The position numbers were made by a program, and so were the translations under genes. A stretch of DNA of 64,000 nucleotides from an uncultured Lewinella sp. (lineage in GTDB: Bacteria; Bacteroidota; Bacteroidia; Chitinophagales; Saprospiraceae), in contig CALMYQ010000051.1 in the NCBI GenBank assembly GCA_937873655.1, forward strand, positions 40,342 to 104,341, given 5' to 3'. Under the pieces are notes generated by a model. It searched no databases. It was not told where the DNA came from and was given only the letters and a program-made list of their open reading frames with translations. Of this stretch, positions 1 to 10,011 are shown in pieces. Within the stretch, counting starts at the first letter, position 1. Every line of letters starts with the position of its first letter.

Positions 1-413
1 GGATGGCCCCGCTCCGCTCGCACTTGTTCCACCTCTTCCAGACCGTGAAGGAACGCGACCGCAAAGTCTCCTTCTGGTACGGCGGCCGTACGCGCCGGGA
101 ACTGTTCTATATCGATGAATTCCGCCAGATCGAGCGCGATTTCCCGAACTTCAAGTTCTTCGTTGCACTGGACAATCCGCTGCCCGAAGACAACTGGAAG
201 ATCAAGGAAAATATGGACGATCCAAACGGCGAAGGCTTCAAGGGGTTCATCATGCCGGTGTTGTACGAACAATACCTGAAGAACCACCCAGAGCCGGAAG
301 AGATCGAATACTACTTCTGCGGCCCGCCCGCGATGAACGCTTCCGTGCTGAAATCGCTGGACGAACTCGGCGTGCCGGAAGACAACATTTCATTTGACGA
401 TTTCGGCGGGTAG
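1..413 (+). CDS. nqrF: Na+-translocating NADH:quinone reductase subunit F, C-terminal part
   Basis: This is the last 136 residues or so of the NADH-oxidising, FAD-containing subunit of the sodium-pumping NADH:quinone reductase. It carries electrons from NADH into the Nqr complex at the inner membrane. The visible part is the ferredoxin-reductase-like NAD-binding lobe. It contains the FWYGGR segment and the nicotinamide-binding CGPP motif (YYFCGPP), and ends in the typical ISFDDFGG. The reading frame is open at the window edge, so the Met at base 3 is internal and not the start. The 2Fe-2S and FAD domains lie outside the window. The other nqr genes would be expected upstream. No clear rho-independent terminator follows. 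Confidence 0.93.
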   Translation, partial: MAPLRSHLFHLFQTVKERDRKVSFWYGGRTRRELFYIDEFRQIERDFPNFKFFVALDNPLPEDNWKIKENMDDPNGEGFKGFIMPVLYEQYLKNHPEPEEIEYYFCGPPAMNASVLKSLDELGVPEDNISFDDFGG

Positions 414-753
414 CTTATCCGGCCACAGGAATTACACCTATCATCCCAAATTTTGGCCCCGGCCGAGGTTCGGGATGATCTGCATTTTATGGGATTTCTC
501 CCAAATACCTTTTAATTTTTCCACCACAAAAGAAACAAAAGGTCACAATAGTTTTGGTTGACCTGAAGTCCAGCCGGAATTTTGGATCAATTGCTTTTGT
601 GACTTTTGTGGTTCATAACCAAAGCTGTAGTAAATGCTCCTGTTGTTCAAAAAAACAGGACGATTCCCCAAAGAGCATCATTTTAATCCTTTGTACGAAC
701 ACTTGTTCGTTTCCAAAATTTTCCCCAACTTTGCCCACTGTAAACGCCCGTAC
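414..753. other. Intergenic region between nqrF and pdxJ
   Basis: These 340 bases hold no convincing gene. An imperfect hairpin lies at 440-479, with arms ATCATCCC/GGGATGAT around an inner GGCC-CC-GGCC. It may form the 3' end of the nqr transcript but has no T run. A second spaced palindrome (AGGTCA...TGACCT, about 539-563) is of unknown meaning. The end of the region carries a weak promoter-like sequence for pdxJ. Confidence 0.4.
703..733 (+). promoter_or_regulatory. Possible pdxJ promoter
   Basis: TTG at 703-705 and CAACTTTG at 726-733 are about 20 bases apart. They resemble the Bacteroidota -33 TTG and -7 TAnnTTTG elements with one mismatch, and the second ends 20 bases before the pdxJ ATG. 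Confidence 0.35.
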
Positions 754-1470
754 ATGACCCGATTAAGTGTCAACATCAACAAGGTCGCCCTGATCCGGAA
801 TTCCAGGGGCGGTAACCTGCCTGACCTCGTTCAGATAGCCAAAGATTGCGAAACTTTTGGTGCGCAAGGCATTACGGTCCATCCCAGGCCTGACCAGCGG
901 CATATCCGATACGATGATATTCCCGCCCTGAAAGCCGTCGTGACCACCGAATTCAATATCGAAGGAAATCCGACCGAGGACTTCATGCGACTGGTGTTGG
1001 CCAATCCGCCCCATCAATGCACCTTGGTGCCGGATCCGCCCGGTGCACTGACTTCCGATCAAGGGTGGGACACCCGCAAAGAAGCCGGTTTCCTCAAAGA
1101 TATTACCGAAAGGCTTCAGGCTGCGGGCATCCGGGTATCGCTTTTTGTGAATGCGGACGAGGCCGCGGTTGAAGGAGCGAAAGCCGCCGGCGCTGACCGG
1201 GTCGAACTGTATACCGGGGATTTCGCCCGCCAATTCGCTGATGACCCCGGGAAAGCCGTTGAGGCCCATGCGCGCTGCGGGAGCCTGGCGGCCCGGATCG
1301 GCATCGGGGTAAATGCCGGGCACGATCTGAACCTGGACAATCTGCAGTTCTACAAGAATCACGTTGAAGGCCTGCTGGAAGTCTCCATCGGGCACGCGCT
1401 CATCAGTGATGCACTGTATTTCGGTTTGCAGAACACCATCCAGATGTACCTCCGGAAACTGGTATCCTGA
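754..1470 (+). CDS. pdxJ: Pyridoxine 5'-phosphate synthase
   Basis: PdxJ condenses 1-deoxyxylulose 5-phosphate with 3-amino-2-oxopropyl phosphate to make pyridoxine 5'-phosphate, the last ring-forming step of DXP-dependent vitamin B6 synthesis. The protein is a cytosolic TIM barrel. The start at 754 gives 238 residues, the normal family length, with the expected N-terminus TRLSVNINKVALIRNSR. The open frame upstream of it is not conserved-looking. The active-site signature HPRPDQRHI (His43, Arg45, His50), the catalytic Glu70 in EFNIEGNP and His190 in NAGHDLNLDNL are all present. It stands alone between nqrF and the susCD pair. Confidence 0.97.
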   Translation: MTRLSVNINKVALIRNSRGGNLPDLVQIAKDCETFGAQGITVHPRPDQRHIRYDDIPALKAVVTTEFNIEGNPTEDFMRLVLANPPHQCTLVPDPPGALTSDQGWDTRKEAGFLKDITERLQAAGIRVSLFVNADEAAVEGAKAAGADRVELYTGDFARQFADDPGKAVEAHARCGSLAARIGIGVNAGHDLNLDNLQFYKNHVEGLLEVSIGHALISDALYFGLQNTIQMYLRKLVS

Positions 1471-1883
1471 AAATTTTGATTTTTTTGTAAATTTTATAAA
1501 AAATTGACTGTCAATAATTTAAAAAAAAATTTCTGCTAAGGCAGCATTTCGGGCAGGCAAATCGTATTAGTTAATGGTAAAAAAGTCCATAACTTTGAGC
1601 GAAATTTCGCCTTATTCCTGAAAAACGCCACATGATTCCTACTATCAAAGCAAAATGTCCAGAAAGCGGCACCTGACCCCGATCTGATAATCCCAGGAAC
1701 GAAAAAACTCGAATTGTTGAAAACCATTTTATGGGTCGCACAATCTGTTGATGCTTTTTTTGGCGTGAAATGCGATTTGTCATTCAAAATCAAGCGGGTT
1801 ATCTGACTGCCCGTAGTCCCAAAAACAAAGACAAATTTATCCTGAGATAAATCGCAATTATTTATTCATCAAAACAAACTAGT
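1471..1883. other. AT-rich intergenic region and susC leader
   Basis: These 413 bases hold no gene. The first 80 or so are very AT-rich and may end pdxJ transcription. A promoter-like box lies at 1590-1597, which would leave an untranslated leader of about 280 bases before susC. No known riboswitch is recognised in the leader. Confidence 0.5.
1590..1610 (+). promoter_or_regulatory. Promoter box with palindrome at the predicted start site, for susCD
   Basis: TAACTTTG at 1590-1597 fits the Bacteroidota -7 consensus TAnnTTTG. It is followed one base later by a perfect 12-bp palindrome, GCGAAATTTCGC (1599-1610), which would sit over the transcription start and could be an operator. No good -33 TTG is visible. 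Confidence 0.5.
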
Positions 1884-4800
1884 ATGAAACGACTTTTCCT
1901 AGCCTTTGCGCTAGTGGTCGGCGCCTTCGGCGTTGCTATGGCGCAGAAATCGGTGACAGGTGTCATTACCGACCAGTCTGGAGAGCCGCTCATCGGCGCC
2001 AGTATTCTGGTTAAAGGTACCACCACAGGTACTGTCACTGATATTGACGGCACGTACAACGTTACGGTCCCTGCAGGTGCTACTACCTTGGTAGTCAGCT
2101 ACACTGGCTTTGAAACCACAGAGGTTGAAGTTGGAACCCAGACGGTTCTCAACCTGACCCTCAGCGAAGGGATCACCTTGACGGAAGCGGTCGTAACGTC
2201 CTTAGGGATCACCCGTGAAAAGAAATCACTGTCTTATGCCGTGCAGGAGGTCGACCAGAAAGACCTCAACATTTCCCGCAGCTCCGGCCTGATCAACGCA
2301 CTCAGCGGTAAGGCTGCCGGTGTGCAGCTCGTCGGTTCGCCTTCAGCAGGTTTCCGCGAAGGCAGCATCCGGATCAGGGGTGTAAACGGCATCACAGGTT
2401 CAGATCCGCTTTATGTATTGGACGGAACGCCGGTGAGCGCATCCGCCGTCAACCTGGATAACGTTGAATCGGTATCCGTTCTGAAAGGCCCTGCCGCTAC
2501 CGCCCTTTACGGCAACCGCGCATCCGGCGGTGTGGTGGTGATCACCAGCAAGAAAGGCGCCAAAGGCAGCGGTCTGGGGATTGATGTGAATTCCTCTTCG
2601 ACGTTTGACAACGTCAACCTCCTGCCGGAATACCAGAACGAGTACGGCGGCGGTTATGACCAGGAGTTCATCCAATTCTCTTACAATCCGAACATCCACC
2701 CGGCCAGCTGGGCTGCTTTCGACGGTCAGAACATCATCGACTACTCAGCTGACGAAAGCTGGGGGCCCCGTCTTGACGGCACCCTGTACCGCCCGTACTA
2801 CAGCTGGTACGAAGGCACCCCTGATTTCGGCAAGGAAGTACCGTTCGCTCCGCAACCGGACAACGTGCGCGACTTCTTTGAAACAGGTATGAACCTGAAC
2901 AACAACGTGGCGTTCTACGGCGGCGGTGATGATTATTCCTTCCGCATCAACTACAACAACATTACCCGCGAACTGGTACTGCCCAATACCCGCCAGGAAA
3001 AGAACTTCCTGTCGGTAAACGGCAACTTTGACCTGAGCAAACTGATCACGGTTTCCGCCAACGTCAACTACCAGCACACCTATCAGAAAGGCAATATCCT
3101 GGAAGGTTACGGCGCAGGCCTGACCGGCAGCTTCAACCAGTGGTTCCAGCGCCAGACGGTTATTGAAAAACTGCGGAACTACAAGAACGCAGACGGTTCT
3201 TTCAACTCCTGGAACATCAGCAGCCCGGAAGATACCCGCCCGCTGTACTGGGATAACCCGTATTACGATCTGTACGAAAATGCTCCTCACTACTACGAAA
3301 ACCGCTTGTACGGTAACTTCGGCATTACGCTGAACCTGATGGAGCACCTGAAACTGCAAGGTTTCATTCGTACCGACCTGCTGGATTACCGGAACGACAG
3401 CCGCTTCACCGAAGGCGGTCTGGGTACGCCTTTCTATGCCACCGGCAAAGGCAACCGGAACGAAATGAACTATGAAGCGCTTCTTTCCTACGACGGCGTT
3501 GCCGGCAAAGTGTCCTATGACTTCAACCTGGGCGCCAACATCCGTCGCAATAACAATGAAGCATACGCAGCATCTACCGTAGGTGGTCTGGCTATCCCGG
3601 GCTTCTACAACATCGGTAACTCAATCGACAAACCGAACGTTTCCGACCTGGTTTCGGAAAAAGAAGTACGCAGCGTTTACGGCCGCGGTTCTTTGGGGTA
3701 TGACAACATGCTCTACCTGGAATTCTCGGTGCGCAATGACTGGTCTTCCGCACTGCCGCAGGATAACAACTCCTACCTCTACCCGATGATCGGCGCGTCC
3801 TTCGTGTTCTCCGAACTGATGAACAGCAAGGTCTTCTCCTTTGGTAAGGTTCGTTACTCCTTCGCTCAGGTGGGCAGCGATATCGATGCCTTCCAGATCA
3901 ATACCGTGTACAGCGCTCCGTCCAACACGTTCTACGGAAGCCTTCCTGCGATGGCGGTGCCCAATACGCTCCGGAATGCCGAACTCAAGCCTGCTTTGAC
4001 CTCTACGCATGAAGCCGGTTTGGAAATGAAATTCCTGAACAACCGCGTTGGTTTCGACTTTACCTACTACCGGGATGACAACCGCGACCAGATCCTGAAC
4101 CTGACCGTACCGCCGACCAGCGGTTTCGGAACGGCCATCATCAACGCCGGTAACATCAGCCGCCAGGGTGTGGAAGTTCAATTGACCGGTACGCCGATCA
4201 AAACCCGCGACTTCAACTGGGATATCACGCTGAACTGGGCGAAAAACGAATCCGTTGTAGAAGAACTGGCTGACGGTCTGGATACCCGCGTAATCGGCGG
4301 TTCCGGCTTCGAAGGCGGTCCTTTCTGGAGGGGCATTTCCGTTCACGCCCGCGTTGGTGAAGAATGGGGTACCGTTGTCGGCCGCGCTTATCGCCGCGAC
4401 GCAAACGGCAATCGCCTGGTTGGCGAAAACGGCCTTTTCCTGTATGATGAAAACGTTGAACTGGGTAGCATCCTTCCGGATTTCACCGGCGGTTTGATCA
4501 ACCAGATCCGCTTCAAGAATTTCCGCTTGTCGGCTGCTATCGACTTCCAGAAAGGCGGTCAGTACTACTCGGTTACGCGGATGTTCAATGCTTATTCCGG
4601 CCTTGCAGCTGAAACGGTTGGTCTGAACGACCGCGGCGGCAACAAACGCGACGACCCGGCTGACGGCGGCGGCGTACGTTCCGACGGTTTGCTGGCCAAC
4701 GGCCAACCGAGCGACATCTACCTGTCGGCTGATACCTACTACAAGCAGTTCTTCGGCCTGGGTGAAGAATGGATGACGGATGCCACCTACCTGAAACTGC

Positions 4801-5012
4801 GTGAAGTTGCCCTCGGCTATTCCTTCGATACGCAGAAACTGGGTATGAAGTTCATCAAGCGTCTGGACGTTTCGGTTGTAGGTCGCAACCTGGCCCTGAT
4901 GTTCACGAAAGTTAAAGGGTTTGACCCGTCCGAAACGGAAAGATACTGGTATGAAGGCGGTCAGCTGCCTCAGACCCGCGCCTTTGGCTTCAACATCGGC
5001 CTTTCTTTCTAA
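1884..5012 (+). CDS. SusC/RagA family TonB-linked outer membrane transporter
   Basis: This is a 1042-residue outer membrane beta-barrel of the SusC/RagA class, which imports oligosaccharides, peptides or other large nutrients using TonB energy. In order, the protein has a signal peptide (residues 1-21, ending AMA-Q), a carboxypeptidase-regulatory-like domain (about 22-98; VTGVITDQSGEPLIGASI), a plug domain (about 115-230) with the SusC signature ALYGNRASGGVVVITSKKG, and a long barrel ending in an aromatic residue (IGLSF). It is followed 34 bases later by its SusD partner. No degradative enzyme lies next to the pair, so the substrate cannot be named. The long leader and promoter palindrome suggest regulated expression. 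Confidence 0.96.
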   Translation: MKRLFLAFALVVGAFGVAMAQKSVTGVITDQSGEPLIGASILVKGTTTGTVTDIDGTYNVTVPAGATTLVVSYTGFETTEVEVGTQTVLNLTLSEGITLTEAVVTSLGITREKKSLSYAVQEVDQKDLNISRSSGLINALSGKAAGVQLVGSPSAGFREGSIRIRGVNGITGSDPLYVLDGTPVSASAVNLDNVESVSVLKGPAATALYGNRASGGVVVITSKKGAKGSGLGIDVNSSSTFDNVNLLPEYQNEYGGGYDQEFIQFSYNPNIHPASWAAFDGQNIIDYSADESWGPRLDGTLYRPYYSWYEGTPDFGKEVPFAPQPDNVRDFFETGMNLNNNVAFYGGGDDYSFRINYNNITRELVLPNTRQEKNFLSVNGNFDLSKLITVSANVNYQHTYQKGNILEGYGAGLTGSFNQWFQRQTVIEKLRNYKNADGSFNSWNISSPEDTRPLYWDNPYYDLYENAPHYYENRLYGNFGITLNLMEHLKLQGFIRTDLLDYRNDSRFTEGGLGTPFYATGKGNRNEMNYEALLSYDGVAGKVSYDFNLGANIRRNNNEAYAASTVGGLAIPGFYNIGNSIDKPNVSDLVSEKEVRSVYGRGSLGYDNMLYLEFSVRNDWSSALPQDNNSYLYPMIGASFVFSELMNSKVFSFGKVRYSFAQVGSDIDAFQINTVYSAPSNTFYGSLPAMAVPNTLRNAELKPALTSTHEAGLEMKFLNNRVGFDFTYYRDDNRDQILNLTVPPTSGFGTAIINAGNISRQGVEVQLTGTPIKTRDFNWDITLNWAKNESVVEELADGLDTRVIGGSGFEGGPFWRGISVHARVGEEWGTVVGRAYRRDANGNRLVGENGLFLYDENVELGSILPDFTGGLINQIRFKNFRLSAAIDFQKGGQYYSVTRMFNAYSGLAAETVGLNDRGGNKRDDPADGGGVRSDGLLANGQPSDIYLSADTYYKQFFGLGEEWMTDATYLKLREVALGYSFDTQKLGMKFIKRLDVSVVGRNLALMFTKVKGFDPSETERYWYEGGQLPQTRAFGFNIGLSF

Positions 5013-5046
5013 TGCAGGATTTGTTTGACCATAAAAAGCTAAAAAC

Positions 5047-6480
5047 ATGAATAAACATATTTATAAGTTATTCGCACTGACCCTGGCCCTTTTCCTCGGT
5101 TCCTGTTCGGATTTCGGCGATATGAACATCGACCGCAACAACCCGTCCACACCGAGTACTGCGGCCTTGTTTACCTCTGCCATCAGGTCGATGCCGGGGC
5201 AGGTTGCTTCCAGCCAGCCGCTGGAATATGTCCAGCACCTTACGCAGAAGTACTATACCGACAGCTCCCGCTACGGGGCTTCCGACTTCAGCTACAACGG
5301 TACCTATCAGGGGCCGCTGGAAGATCTTCAGGAAATCATCAAACTGAACAGCGATGCGGAAACGGCAGAAAAGCAGCTGATCAACGGCAGCAACGAAAAT
5401 CAGATTGCCATCGCCAAGATCCTGCAATCCTGGTATTTCTGGATGATGACCGACGCTTGGGGCGATATCCCCTATTCTCAGGCGCTCCAGGGCCGGGCTA
5501 ACTTCAAGCCGGGTTTCGATGATCAATCGGCTGTTTATGACGGTATCTTCGCAACACTGAAGTCTGCTGCATCCTCCCTGGATGTATCCGGTACCATCAG
5601 CGGCGATATCCTGTTTGACGGTGATCTTACCATGTGGAAAAAGTTTGCCAACTCGATCCGGATGGTCATGGCGCTCCGCCTGAGCAACGTCGACGCAGGC
5701 AAAGCCAAAGCTGAGTTTGCTGCCGCTATGGTCGACGGCGTATTGAATGAAGGTGAAAATGTGACTTATATCCACCTTTCGGACGAGAACAACGACAACC
5801 CGTGGGAAGACGCGTTTGAAACCCGTCGCGACTGGACGATCGCCAAGCCTTTCATGGACTATATGAAGTCTGTGAATGACCCGCGCATTCCGGTTTTCGC
5901 TGATAAGGCTTTGAATACGCAAACCTATGAAGGGATGCCTTATGGCCTCGAACAGGACCAGGCCGGTAACATTACGCCGAACTCGGTTTCCTTCCTGGGA
6001 GAATCCATTCGTCAGAAAACCACGCCGACCTATATTCTGGTGCGTGCTCAGTTGCTGTTCAGCATGGCGGAAGCAGCTCACCTGGGCATGATCGGCGGCG
6101 GCGAGGTGGCAGCTGAAGATTTCTACAAAGCCGGTATCAAGGCTTCCTGGGAACAGTGGGGCGTATTTGATCAGGCTGCATACGATGCCTTCATCGCCTT
6201 GCCTGAAATCCAGTACAGCGCTGCTGACGCCGTTAAAAAGATCCAATACCAGAAATGGGTTGCCCTGTTCATGAACGGCTTTGAAGCCTGGGCCGAATGG
6301 AGAAGGACCGGTTATCCGACGATCGTTCCGGCTCCGGTGCCTTTGAACCAGTTCGGCACCATTCCGGTTCGTTACGACTATCCGACAACCGAGCGCGACC
6401 TGAACGGCCCCAACTATGAAGCCCAGGTATCTAAAATGGGCGGTGACGAGCAGAACGTTCCCGTTTGGTGGGATAAATAA
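5047..6480 (+). CDS. SusD/RagB family nutrient-binding outer membrane lipoprotein
   Basis: This is a 477-residue surface lipoprotein that acts as the lid and binding partner of the upstream SusC barrel. The signal peptide ends in a lipobox (FLGSC, Cys20) followed by acidic residues, compatible with Bacteroidota surface export. The N-terminal DRNNPSTPS segment, the central YSQALQGRANFKPGFD with the following helical TPR-like region, and the C-terminal YQKWVALFMNGFEAWAEWRRTGYP motif are typical of the SusD-like/SusD_RagB group. The gene shares the promoter of susC and ends before a strong bidirectional terminator. The ligand is unknown. Confidence 0.95.
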   Translation: MNKHIYKLFALTLALFLGSCSDFGDMNIDRNNPSTPSTAALFTSAIRSMPGQVASSQPLEYVQHLTQKYYTDSSRYGASDFSYNGTYQGPLEDLQEIIKLNSDAETAEKQLINGSNENQIAIAKILQSWYFWMMTDAWGDIPYSQALQGRANFKPGFDDQSAVYDGIFATLKSAASSLDVSGTISGDILFDGDLTMWKKFANSIRMVMALRLSNVDAGKAKAEFAAAMVDGVLNEGENVTYIHLSDENNDNPWEDAFETRRDWTIAKPFMDYMKSVNDPRIPVFADKALNTQTYEGMPYGLEQDQAGNITPNSVSFLGESIRQKTTPTYILVRAQLLFSMAEAAHLGMIGGGEVAAEDFYKAGIKASWEQWGVFDQAAYDAFIALPEIQYSAADAVKKIQYQKWVALFMNGFEAWAEWRRTGYPTIVPAPVPLNQFGTIPVRYDYPTTERDLNGPNYEAQVSKMGGDEQNVPVWWDK

Positions 6481-6512
6481 ACGGTAGACGGTTTACGGTG
6501 GAAGGTTGACGG
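6481..6512. repeat. Short degenerate ACGGT repeats directly after the susD stop
   Basis: The 32 bases after the TAA stop of the SusD gene consist of about four degenerate copies of an 8-base ACGGTNNN-type unit (ACGGTAG, ACGGTTT, ACGGTGG, TTGACGG). The repeat starts at the first base after the stop codon. The function is unknown. Confidence 0.5.
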
Positions 6513-6583
6513 AAACTATTCCGAAGGCCCTTTACCAATGGCCATCTGTTACCGAAAAATAATCGGGTGAAAACCCCGAAAAA

Positions 6584-6620
6584 AAGGCTGTCCGGGATTC
6601 CGGGCAGCCTTCTTTTTTTG
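6584..6620. terminator. Bidirectional rho-independent terminator
   Basis: The stem AAGGCTG(T)CCGG / CCGGGCAGCCTT is flanked by an A run on the left and a T run (CTTTTTTT) on the right. It can therefore stop both the susCD transcript and the convergent FG-GAP transcript that ends at 6658. Confidence 0.85.
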
Positions 6621-6657
6621 GGTCAGCATGCAACTTCGCATTGCCTCCTGACTTACA

Positions 6658-9600
6658 CTATCGCAGCCGGTATGTCTGCACAGCGCTGGAATTATTGGCA
6701 ACGATCAGGAAATTGGCGCCGTTCACCTCGATCATATCCAGATCCCGGACAAAACCGGAAAGGTCCAATCCGAATTCACCGGCATCATGCGCCGTAAAGC
6801 TCCCATCTCCTTTTCCGAGCAACAGCCAGCCTTCCGAAGCGTCCATATTGCCGCTTTCGTAGTGCATCTGGTTGGAATTGCCGGCCATCAGCAGGTCGAT
6901 ATGGCCGTCCTTGTTGAAATCAAAGGGCAGGATGGCCTCACAGTCTGAGGTTTGGGCCATAGCCGGGAGCCTTTTCAGGGTAAACGTTCCGCCGTCATTG
7001 ATGAACAGGCAGGTTTCCAGTTCTTCCGCGTCGTAGGTTTTGGCGTTGGCGCGTTCTTCGGGGGTCAGGATATTATTGTAGGAGGCGTTAGCGAAATCGC
7101 TGAAATTCCAGTATTTCTTATTCATCAACGGCATCTGGCTGACGAAAAGATCCCGGTTTGAAAATATTCCCCGCGTGTCGCCCTGGTAGTAAAAGATGAG
7201 TGGATCCAGGCTTCCGTTCTTATCGAAATCGCCCGATAGCAAGGTCAGCGGTTTGGAGGCGGAAGCGCGCCACAGCTGGTTCTTGCCCAGGTTGCCGGCT
7301 ACGAGGTCCGGATCGCCGTCTCCATCCGCGTCAAATGCTTCAATGGTATTCCAAAGTCCTCTGGTGCCGGAGATTTCCTGTTTGGAGAATCCGTTGCCCT
7401 GGTTGACAAAATACTGGATACCCATCCATTCGCCGGCCAGGATCAGGTCGGGGCGGTCATCGCCGTTGATGTCGGCAAAAACCGCCTTGTGTACCATTCC
7501 CGGATTGGCCAGGTCTTTGGACCACGCTTCTCCGGCCTCGGTGTATTGACCTTTGTCATTCAGGAACAGATAAGACCGGGGCATATTGCCGAATTCTCCG
7601 GGTTTGAGCAGTCCGCCGAGGAACAGGTCCTGATCGCCGTCGCCGTCGATATCGGCATGGGCTGCTGTCGCAAAAATGATGAGCTGATCGGTAGCCAGAC
7701 CGGGTAACGGTAAAATCGTGGATTGGCCGCCGGCATCAAACCGGTAGAACCCTTTCCCGATCAGGGCGCCGTTTTCGTTGGAGCCGTAGGTCAGGAACAG
7801 TTCGTTGTGCCCGTCGCCGTCATAATCGAAAACGGACGCGCCGTATTCTTCCAGGTTGGCCACCGGAGGCCGGGTCGCATATTCCTTTTTGGAAAAGGAA
7901 CCCGAGGCGGTCTGGAACCAGGCAGTTCCTGTTTTTCCACCCGCTCCGGTGATGTAAATATCGGTGCGGCGATCATTATTGAGGTCGCCCGTAGCAATGA
8001 AAGGGCCCATCTTTGAATAGGTGCGGGGGATAAGCCGCTCGTTTTTAAAGTCGACGTAGTCGTGATTTTCGGGGTGTACGTATTGGATCAGGTTTTCGGC
8101 GCTGAACAGGGCTTTGGAAACGTCCGGTTTCGGTGTCCAGCTATCCGAACCGGTTTCATCCAGCACATGAGTCTCATTGGCCGCCAACCCCAGGTGAAGG
8201 GTTGTTTTTCCGCCCGGCCAATAGACGATCACGCTATCGGCAGAAGCGGCCTGGTCGAGGCCGGCGAGGATGACCGGCTCGGGCGTCGACTGGAATCCGC
8301 GCTGATTGCGCAGGGCAAAAAAGTGCTTTTCTCCTTTTCCGTTGCGGATTTCCACCCGGGCGCCGATGCCGAAACTGTTTTGCCCGGCGGCTTTCAGGCG
8401 GAGCTTCAAGTAGTTTTTGCCTGTTTTTTCGCGGGCCAGGTTTTTGTATATGGACGGCGGTGCGTCGAGGTTGTTCCAGATCAGCTCCAGGTCGCCGTCG
8501 TTGTCCAGATCCGCATAGGTTGCGCCCCGGGTGTGGACTTTATCCGTCAAGCCCCAATCCTTGCTTACATCGTTGAATTGGAAATCACCGGTATTCTTGA
8601 AGATGAAATTCGGCGTGGTCACCGACGGGATGTTCACCAGATTGGCTTCTTTTTGCTTTACCGGGTTGGCCATTTCGGTATAGGACTCGCCGAAATTGCT
8701 CTTGACGTAGTCCATGTTGGTCATATCCCGGCGGATGCCGTTGGCGATGAACAGGTCTTTGCGTCCATCGAGATCGGCGTCGAAGAAAAAAGAGGACCAG
8801 CTCCATTCCGTGGCGTACACGCCGGCAAAAAAGCCGAGATCCCGCAAGCGCTTGCCGCCGAAATTGCGTGACAACATGTTGCGGGTGTACTGGGGCGCCT
8901 GTTCGCGGGCGCATTGCTCATACACCTGAATGGAAAACGGCACCAGGTTGGTTTTTTGCCGCTGGTAGGTGGCGGGCATCATTTCGCCTACAAACAGGTC
9001 TTCGTAGCCGTCGTCATCGACGTCGCCGAAATCAGAGCCCATGGAAGACATCGGGCTTTTGCTGAAATATTGTTTGAAGGCTTCCCGGAAGGTTTTATCG
9101 CCGTTGTTCAGGTAGAAATAGTCGCGACCGAAAAAGTCGTTGGCCACATAAATATCCTGGAATCCGTCGTTGTTGACATCAGAAATGGAGATGCTCAACC
9201 CGATATTGCGCTGGTTGAGGATCCCGGCCTTATCGGTTACATCGACGAAATGGCCGCCCTGGTTTTCCATCATCATATCCCGGAACCACTTGAAGGCGGG
9301 TTTTTTCTCGTAATAGACAAAATTGAAGGTGGAACCGGGCTCGGATCCCTGGATGAGGTAGACGTCGAGGTCGCCGTCGTTATCGTAGTCAAAGAATTGC
9401 GCTGCGATGGTTTGCCCGATCAGGTCGAGGCCGTATTCTTTTGATTTTTCGGTGAACGTCAGGTCGCCATTGTTGACATATAGCAGGTTGGCGCCGAAAT
9501 CGGTGAATTGACCCGTTTTGAAATCTCCGGCGATACCCAGCTTGGTGATGTAGATATCCAGGAATCCGTCTCCGTTGATGTCCACGAAATTGACGCATTC

Positions 9601-9948
9601 GGTGTAGGCGTCGCCTTCTTCAAAGTCCTTGATCCCGGCGCTTTGGGTGATATCCTTGAATTTGAGGTTCCCTTCGTTGAGAAACAGGCCGCTGTTCTGT
9701 ACGCCTCCGGAAAAGAGGAGGTCGGGCAACCCGTCATTGTTGATATCTCCTGCCGCCACGCCGCCGCCGCCTGAGGAGATGCCGGCAACGTCGTTGGGGT
9801 GGAGGGAGCTGTTTTGCTTGAAGTGGATGCCGGTCTGATCCGGAGACAGCAATGTGAATAAGGCCGGCGCATCCTGTTGTACGGTGTTTTCTTTGCCGCA
9901 AGCCGATAGCAGGAGGACGGCAAAGCAATAACATATCCGTTTGATCAT
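6658..9948 (-). CDS. FG-GAP/VCBS repeat lipoprotein with ASPIC/UnbV domain
   Basis: This 1096-residue protein is predicted to be exported and lipid-anchored. It is built of many FG-GAP/VCBS blades with calcium-binding loops such as DINNDGLPDLLF, DYDNDGDLDVYL and DADGDGDPDLVAG, forming one or two beta-propellers. An ASPIC/UnbV domain lies at about residues 490-570 (FGIGARVEIRNGKGEK, then VIVYWPGGK). Homologues (CRTAC1-like) are common next to Bacteroidota SusCD pairs, but their biochemical role is not established. The start at 9948 was chosen because it gives a clean lipoprotein signal (MIKRICYC...LLLSAC) and because a promoter box at 10012-10019 would place the longer start outside the transcript. 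It converges on susD. Confidence 0.9.
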   Translation of the reverse strand: MIKRICYCFAVLLLSACGKENTVQQDAPALFTLLSPDQTGIHFKQNSSLHPNDVAGISSGGGGVAAGDINNDGLPDLLFSGGVQNSGLFLNEGNLKFKDITQSAGIKDFEEGDAYTECVNFVDINGDGFLDIYITKLGIAGDFKTGQFTDFGANLLYVNNGDLTFTEKSKEYGLDLIGQTIAAQFFDYDNDGDLDVYLIQGSEPGSTFNFVYYEKKPAFKWFRDMMMENQGGHFVDVTDKAGILNQRNIGLSISISDVNNDGFQDIYVANDFFGRDYFYLNNGDKTFREAFKQYFSKSPMSSMGSDFGDVDDDGYEDLFVGEMMPATYQRQKTNLVPFSIQVYEQCAREQAPQYTRNMLSRNFGGKRLRDLGFFAGVYATEWSWSSFFFDADLDGRKDLFIANGIRRDMTNMDYVKSNFGESYTEMANPVKQKEANLVNIPSVTTPNFIFKNTGDFQFNDVSKDWGLTDKVHTRGATYADLDNDGDLELIWNNLDAPPSIYKNLAREKTGKNYLKLRLKAAGQNSFGIGARVEIRNGKGEKHFFALRNQRGFQSTPEPVILAGLDQAASADSVIVYWPGGKTTLHLGLAANETHVLDETGSDSWTPKPDVSKALFSAENLIQYVHPENHDYVDFKNERLIPRTYSKMGPFIATGDLNNDRRTDIYITGAGGKTGTAWFQTASGSFSKKEYATRPPVANLEEYGASVFDYDGDGHNELFLTYGSNENGALIGKGFYRFDAGGQSTILPLPGLATDQLIIFATAAHADIDGDGDQDLFLGGLLKPGEFGNMPRSYLFLNDKGQYTEAGEAWSKDLANPGMVHKAVFADINGDDRPDLILAGEWMGIQYFVNQGNGFSKQEISGTRGLWNTIEAFDADGDGDPDLVAGNLGKNQLWRASASKPLTLLSGDFDKNGSLDPLIFYYQGDTRGIFSNRDLFVSQMPLMNKKYWNFSDFANASYNNILTPEERANAKTYDAEELETCLFINDGGTFTLKRLPAMAQTSDCEAILPFDFNKDGHIDLLMAGNSNQMHYESGNMDASEGWLLLGKGDGSFTAHDAGEFGLDLSGFVRDLDMIEVNGANFLIVANNSSAVQTYRLR

Positions 9949-10011
9949 AATAGTTGTAATTTGTGATCCGGGCCGTGCACGGTTCCCGGACGGTTTGTTC
10001 AATTGTTTGTA

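Noticed and set aside
3621..5048. 475-codon minus-strand open frame opposite susC
   Set aside because: Antisense shadow of the SusC gene, no recognisable domain.
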